This document shows, one piece after another, positions 29,988-33,492 of a stretch of 33,492 nt of DNA. Source of the stretch: an uncultured Olsenella sp. (lineage in GTDB: Bacteria > Actinomycetota > Coriobacteriia > Coriobacteriales > Atopobiaceae); contig URLM01000017.1 of NCBI GenBank assembly GCA_900548775.1, forward strand, positions 1-33,492, read 5' to 3'. The position numbers and the translations under genes were made by a program. The first letter of the stretch is position 1. Each line of letters begins with the position of its first letter. The notes beneath the pieces are model-generated. The model was not told the DNA's origin. It saw only the letters and a list, made by a program, of their open reading frames with translations, and ran no database searches.

Positions 29988-32518
29988 CTCTCGTCACCTA
30001 CCTGAAAATTATATTTATTTAGACGCATCTTTAGATACCGTTCGCCGCCATCGAGGACATCGGCGACCTTCTGCTTTATCGCTACATCGTTCATCGCGCC
30101 GTGAGCGTAGCTGAAATTATCATCGTCGTTTTCGCAGACGATGACGTTACGCGCGTCGCCGTTGACGATGACTGGCGCCGAATGGCTTACTACGAAAAGT
30201 TGAATATCGAACTTTAGCTTCTTCAACCTGTCGATTAAGAAATCTTTTATGGTCGCTACGTCGAGATTGTCTTCCGGTTGGTCTAGAACGATGTACATCG
30301 ATTTCCCCTCGATGACCTCGTCGTTTAGGAACAGCTTCAGCAGCGCCTGAGCTTTTGTCCCAGGGGACATGTCGCCCACCTGTTTACCGTTAACCGTTAT
30401 GCCCGTTTTCAGCCTATCGGACTCGGCAACCGCGTTGTTAAGCTGAGCGAAGAACCTTTCGTAATGCTCTTTGAGGCTCTGCTTAGACATGCCCCTGAAC
30501 TTGGTTCCGTTGAATCTTGCGTGCATCTCATCGCTGTCGTATTCATGCAGGAAAGCCTCAACAAGCGTCTGGGAATCTCGGCTGGATTGGCTGTTTAGGA
30601 GCTCGCCGAACTTATCGTCGAATGTCGTCTCTTCGATATAAGCCAGGGTGATGACGATGGAGTCTTTGCCATCCTTAAGTTCAACTGGTTTTATGGGGCT
30701 ATGCATCTTCTCGTAGGCGCTTCGAGCCTCACTGTTAAGCCATTCCAGAGAAAACCTGAGCTCGGTGAGGTCATCAAAAAATGCGGCTACTTCACGCGTT
30801 TTCTCGCGGTACTGCGTAAGTGCTGTTGAGTCGCTTTCGCTGTTGTATTCGCGAGCTGTGGAAAAGAACTCCGTTATTAGCTGCTCGCGATTCTCGAACC
30901 AGTCAGAATCGATATATTCCAGAAGGGTAGATAGGCGAGTGGTCTTTCTCTTCAGTTTTGACAGCTCCCCCTCGATGGAACGCGCTTCAGTTTCCAGGGA
31001 GGCGAAAAGTTCTTTATCCTCGGGATAGGTGCTTTTAAACGATATGGAAGCTGATGTTTTTGATGCAGCCTCCAGAGATTCCAGCATCTCGCCCAAATCC
31101 GTCTTGGCCTGATTGATTTTGAGAATCTCTTTGTCTGGGCGCGAAGGCATTGCGATCGAGATACCCGAAGGGACTTCACTGTCGAGGTGGTCCATATGGA
31201 TGGAGCCTGAACTATATTTTGTGTTGAAGGCGAGTAGCAGCTTCTTCTCAAGCTCGATGACGTCATTAAGACGTTTTTTCGCCTTCTTCGACTCGCTTTC
31301 CGCAGACTGCTTCAGTGGCGAGATTCTCTCGTTCAAAAATGGAATTTCCTCGTATTTGCCATCCCTAAAAATACATTCGAGCTCACCTTGACCAAGGTAC
31401 TGGCACTGCGGATGGTCCGTCGACGGCGTACCTCCATAGGTCGTGAACTTGACGCTGTCTGCATCCACAAACTTGGAATATGTGTCCAATCCCTTTCCGG
31501 CTAACAAGCTGGCAAGCAGAGTCTTGCCGCTTCCTCGTGAGCCAACAATTCCGTTGTACCCCGGTACGAAGGGCAGTGTGGATGTGTGACGGCTACCATC
31601 GTTGTGAATCACATCAAAGGACACTGGTTTTAAGAATCCCGCGGTGTTTGTCTGGGGCAGCGTTGGAAATTGGTCCGAAGTTCTAATTCGACTTTCTGGG
31701 TCGCTTATTGCAAGCAGGAGTGATTCAAGGTCGCCATCGAAGTCTATCCAAGTGAACTTTGATCCGATTTCGTCAAGTGCTTTTGCATCACTAAACAGAA
31801 GCACAGCAACCGTGGTGTTGAGTTCGTGCGCCAGACCTTTTGAGATGTGCTTTCTGCTCTTCTCTCCGCCTTCGACTGCCATGGCATGGCTGTAGTAGAA
31901 GAGCCTATCCTTGTAATCCAGGTTTGCTTGTGAGCTATTCGGTAGGTACTGGGACAGGCTTCTGTCTTTATTCTCTTGGGGAATGAAGAAATGCTGGAGC
32001 GCAGATGCTTTCTCCTGAAAGTCTTCGAGGTAAATTGCGATTCCTTCAGTCTGCTTGGAGAATGCCTTGCTTGGCAGTAGGGAGAGGCTTTCTGCAGTCA
32101 GTCCGTCTGGGGAGCTAGGGTCGCTCAATATCGCATCTATAAATAGGTTTTTGATTATGCCTGCCATCTCAGCAGCCTTGTCCATATCAAACCAGACGAT
32201 AGCGTGGAAGTAGTCACCTTTCCTCCCATTGCCGAGAGTGAGATGATACATGGCTATTGTCGATGGTTTTAGCTTGATATTGATTTCGACACCGCCGATA
32301 AGCGTCTTTCCATTTGCGTTCGTCTCGGAACGCAGCCGTCCCAACAATTCGACATCAATGTTGTTGTGATCCGTCACTGCCAACACATCGAGATCGCTAT
32401 TCAGCACCTGCGACAGGAAAGACTCTTCATCGTAACTTCTGCTGTAGCACGAGCTTGAATGCACGTGCATATCGCATTTTTTGAACGTTCCCTTTGAGAG
32501 CCTCGCCACAGTTGTCAT
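29984..32518 (-). CDS. PHP-domain SMC/ABC-like ATPase (TrlF-like)
   Basis: An 844-residue protein. Residues 1-130 form a PHP phosphoesterase domain (KCDMHVHSSSCYS, VTDHNNID, GGVEINI) with the metal-binding His/Asp set. An SMC/RecN-like ATPase follows: Walker A GSRGSGKT (about 326-333), a long central coiled-coil-rich insert (about 395-700), ABC signature DMSPGTKAQALL (about 714-725), Walker B MYIVLDQPEDNLD (about 740-752) and H-loop FVVSHSAP. PHP-plus-ATPase proteins of this type are named TrlF-like. The architecture, nucleolytic-type domain plus ABC ATPase on a mobile segment, suggests anti-phage or nucleic-acid surveillance. AAAGG precedes the ATG at 32518. Markedly AT-richer than neighbours. 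Confidence 0.85.
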   Translation of the reverse strand: MTTVARLSKGTFKKCDMHVHSSSCYSRSYDEESFLSQVLNSDLDVLAVTDHNNIDVELLGRLRSETNANGKTLIGGVEINIKLKPSTIAMYHLTLGNGRKGDYFHAIVWFDMDKAAEMAGIIKNLFIDAILSDPSSPDGLTAESLSLLPSKAFSKQTEGIAIYLEDFQEKASALQHFFIPQENKDRSLSQYLPNSSQANLDYKDRLFYYSHAMAVEGGEKSRKHISKGLAHELNTTVAVLLFSDAKALDEIGSKFTWIDFDGDLESLLLAISDPESRIRTSDQFPTLPQTNTAGFLKPVSFDVIHNDGSRHTSTLPFVPGYNGIVGSRGSGKTLLASLLAGKGLDTYSKFVDADSVKFTTYGGTPSTDHPQCQYLGQGELECIFRDGKYEEIPFLNERISPLKQSAESESKKAKKRLNDVIELEKKLLLAFNTKYSSGSIHMDHLDSEVPSGISIAMPSRPDKEILKINQAKTDLGEMLESLEAASKTSASISFKSTYPEDKELFASLETEARSIEGELSKLKRKTTRLSTLLEYIDSDWFENREQLITEFFSTAREYNSESDSTALTQYREKTREVAAFFDDLTELRFSLEWLNSEARSAYEKMHSPIKPVELKDGKDSIVITLAYIEETTFDDKFGELLNSQSSRDSQTLVEAFLHEYDSDEMHARFNGTKFRGMSKQSLKEHYERFFAQLNNAVAESDRLKTGITVNGKQVGDMSPGTKAQALLKLFLNDEVIEGKSMYIVLDQPEDNLDVATIKDFLIDRLKKLKFDIQLFVVSHSAPVIVNGDARNVIVCENDDDNFSYAHGAMNDVAIKQKVADVLDGGERYLKMRLNKYNFQVGDER

Positions 32519-32824
32519 AGCTACAACCTTTCGTAGCATTCCTAGCATTTATGCGTTCATTTTCTCACTGCAAAACGAATAGCGGAGGCGCGCGCACTGG
32601 GATAGTGGTTACTTTGTGTTGCATTCGTCGATAACGCTTTGCGTAAATCCTTCCCCAAACCATGACCTAGCATGGTTTAGCGTGGCCTGCCGCTCTGCGT
32701 GGCTTTGCACATACAACTCTCAACAGGCATCTCTCTGCTTGCTACGTCGAATAGACGCGGCTCTTTGGGTCTCGTTGCGACCCGAGAGCACCAGATGCGA
32801 GACGAGAGGACGGTAGGCCATCCC
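32519..32824. promoter_or_regulatory. 306-bp divergent intergenic region with palindrome
   Basis: This gap separates the leftward PHP-ATPase operon from the rightward HTH gene. It contains a perfect 8-bp inverted repeat AAACCATG-(ACCTAG)-CATGGTTT at 32657-32678, a candidate operator or recombinase site. A related CCATGCTAG segment occurs near 29182, left of the PHP-ATPase pair. I see no additional gene. Confidence 0.5.
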
Positions 32825-33142
32825 ATGAAAGACGACATCCTCCAGATGCCACGCGACGCGTTCCCGGCACGCACCGGAATATCGGATAATGATGCCGAAA
32901 GCCGCAAGAATGCCGGGGCGGAGATACGGGAATCTGCTGCCTCCTCGACATCCGAAACGTACGACCTGCCCGACGGCCTCATGGACGTGCCGCAGGTCGC
33001 GGAATACCTGCGAGTATCGAAGACGTCGGCCCACAAGCTCATCGAACGGCAGAAGATCCCCGCCATAAGAATCGGGAGACTTCTGCGTGTAAGGGAAGAC
33101 GAGCTAGACGAGACGCTGCGCGCCATGGGCAACGACATCTGA
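32825..33142 (+). CDS. Excisionase-like helix-turn-helix protein
   Basis: A 105-residue protein with a variable N-terminal half and a C-terminal HTH_17/excisionase domain (GLMDVPQVAEYLRVSKTSAHKLIERQKIPAIRIGRLLRVREDELDETLRAMG). Such proteins act as excisionases of integrative elements or as small regulators next to integrase genes. The start is uncertain: the ATG at 32825 has a weak GGTAGG upstream, and an in-frame ATG at 32795 is possible. It fits the view that the right part of the window belongs to an integrative element whose integrase would lie beyond 33492. Confidence 0.75.
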   Translation: MKDDILQMPRDAFPARTGISDNDAESRKNAGAEIRESAASSTSETYDLPDGLMDVPQVAEYLRVSKTSAHKLIERQKIPAIRIGRLLRVREDELDETLRAMGNDI

Positions 33143-33492
33143 TCGGGAATCCCATGACTTCCGACATATCTTCATCGCATAAAACTAGGGCGAGGCCCGG
33201 CGGGTCCCGCCCTTACAAAACCCGAAGGTTTTACATGTGACTGTATTCTGAGCCGTTGGGGAACCAGATGTCAACCAGCCTCCGCACGAGGTCGAAGTAC
33301 GAAACGATTCCGCTGGAGAACGCGGACAAAATGGGCCACTTCGGCAATCTAGAAATGAGTCCGCGCCTTCCAAATGCGAGGTCATGCCTTCCGGAACTGG
33401 CGATTCCTCGTTGAGCCCTCTCCGAACAATTTGCCCGCTTCTATGAGTGCAGATATGTGAGCACTGGCGCTGCGTTTCGAGACTCCGGCGGC
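33143..33492. other. Window-end region with hairpins and a possible minus-strand gene end
   Basis: AAAACC-CGAA-GGTTTT (33217-33232) is a short stable hairpin, and GGCGGG-T-CCCGCC lies just before it. The minus strand is open from about 33440 to a TAA at 33231-33233, ending FDLVRRLVDIWFPNGSEYSHM. It has no ATG or GTG start and no family I recognise, so it may be the remnant or end of a broken gene. Otherwise nothing is supported here. Confidence 0.3.

Overview
The window is high-GC bacterial chromosome with short intergenic gaps, strong AGGAGG-type ribosome sites and frequent GTG starts. The gene mix (AdhR-like MerR, TipA-like MerR, HxlR, several LysR regulators, aldo/keto reductases, a carboxymuconolactone decarboxylase-cupin fusion, flavodoxin, Fe-alcohol dehydrogenase, DUF4143 ATPases, small toxin-antitoxin pairs) suggests an anaerobic gut or oral actinobacterium, most likely of the Coriobacteriia (Olsenella/Collinsella type). 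This is inference from gene content; no rRNA or tRNA is visible to settle it.

Layout. (1) 1-7.3 kb: an aldehyde-type MerR regulator, YhbY, a flavin reductase, a frameshifted NAD(P)H-binding gene divergent from an HxlR regulator, a fructosamine-kinase-like gene, a frameshifted DUF2798 membrane gene, rpiB and a frameshifted Fe-alcohol dehydrogenase. The same MerR-type operator lies next to merR and in front of the Fe-ADH, so the two are probably one aldehyde-stress regulon. (2) 7.3-16 kb: a decapitated DUF4143 ATPase, MATE exporter, two aldo/keto reductases, an internally deleted SDR gene, its divergent LysR regulator, a cupin-fusion/flavodoxin pair, a DinJ-YafQ-like toxin-antitoxin pair and a second LysR gene. 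(3) 16-22.6 kb: an AAA ATPase inserted exactly at the end of that LysR gene and bracketed by a 54-bp duplication of the LysR 3' end, DUF1805 and YaiI/YqxD genes, a Phd-ParE-like pair, a Sir2/Rrf2 deletion scar, a TipA-like MerR, a membrane-anchored esterase, a TetR regulator and a Fe-ADH remnant. (4) 22.6-33.5 kb: accessory DNA. After a DUF4160(broken)-DUF2442 pair come three segments, each starting with a short sequence that on the minus strand would encode the end of a protein in V/I-E-W-E-stop, as the guaA 3' end does, followed by clustered TGTAsTCACC repeats. They look like accreted integrative elements. Their cargo is (a) a DUF4143 ATPase plus TfoX-N protein, (b) a LysR regulator, a five-repeat Ala-Cys-Gly peptide, a radical SAM/SPASM enzyme and a quinone-oxidoreductase-like protein, and (c) a PHP-domain SMC/ABC-like ATPase with a small acidic partner, followed by an excisionase-like HTH gene.

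The most interesting system is cargo (b), a ribosomally made peptide of five Cys-containing decapeptides with a radical SAM maturase and a dehydrogenase-like enzyme translated directly after it. I recall this peptide/enzyme pairing as the bioinformatically predicted 'ACGX' system; I know of no characterised product. Broken genes are frequent: three single-base frameshifts in the first 7.3 kb (two at C/G runs), and several deletion scars. The frameshifts could be sequencing errors or real; reads would decide.
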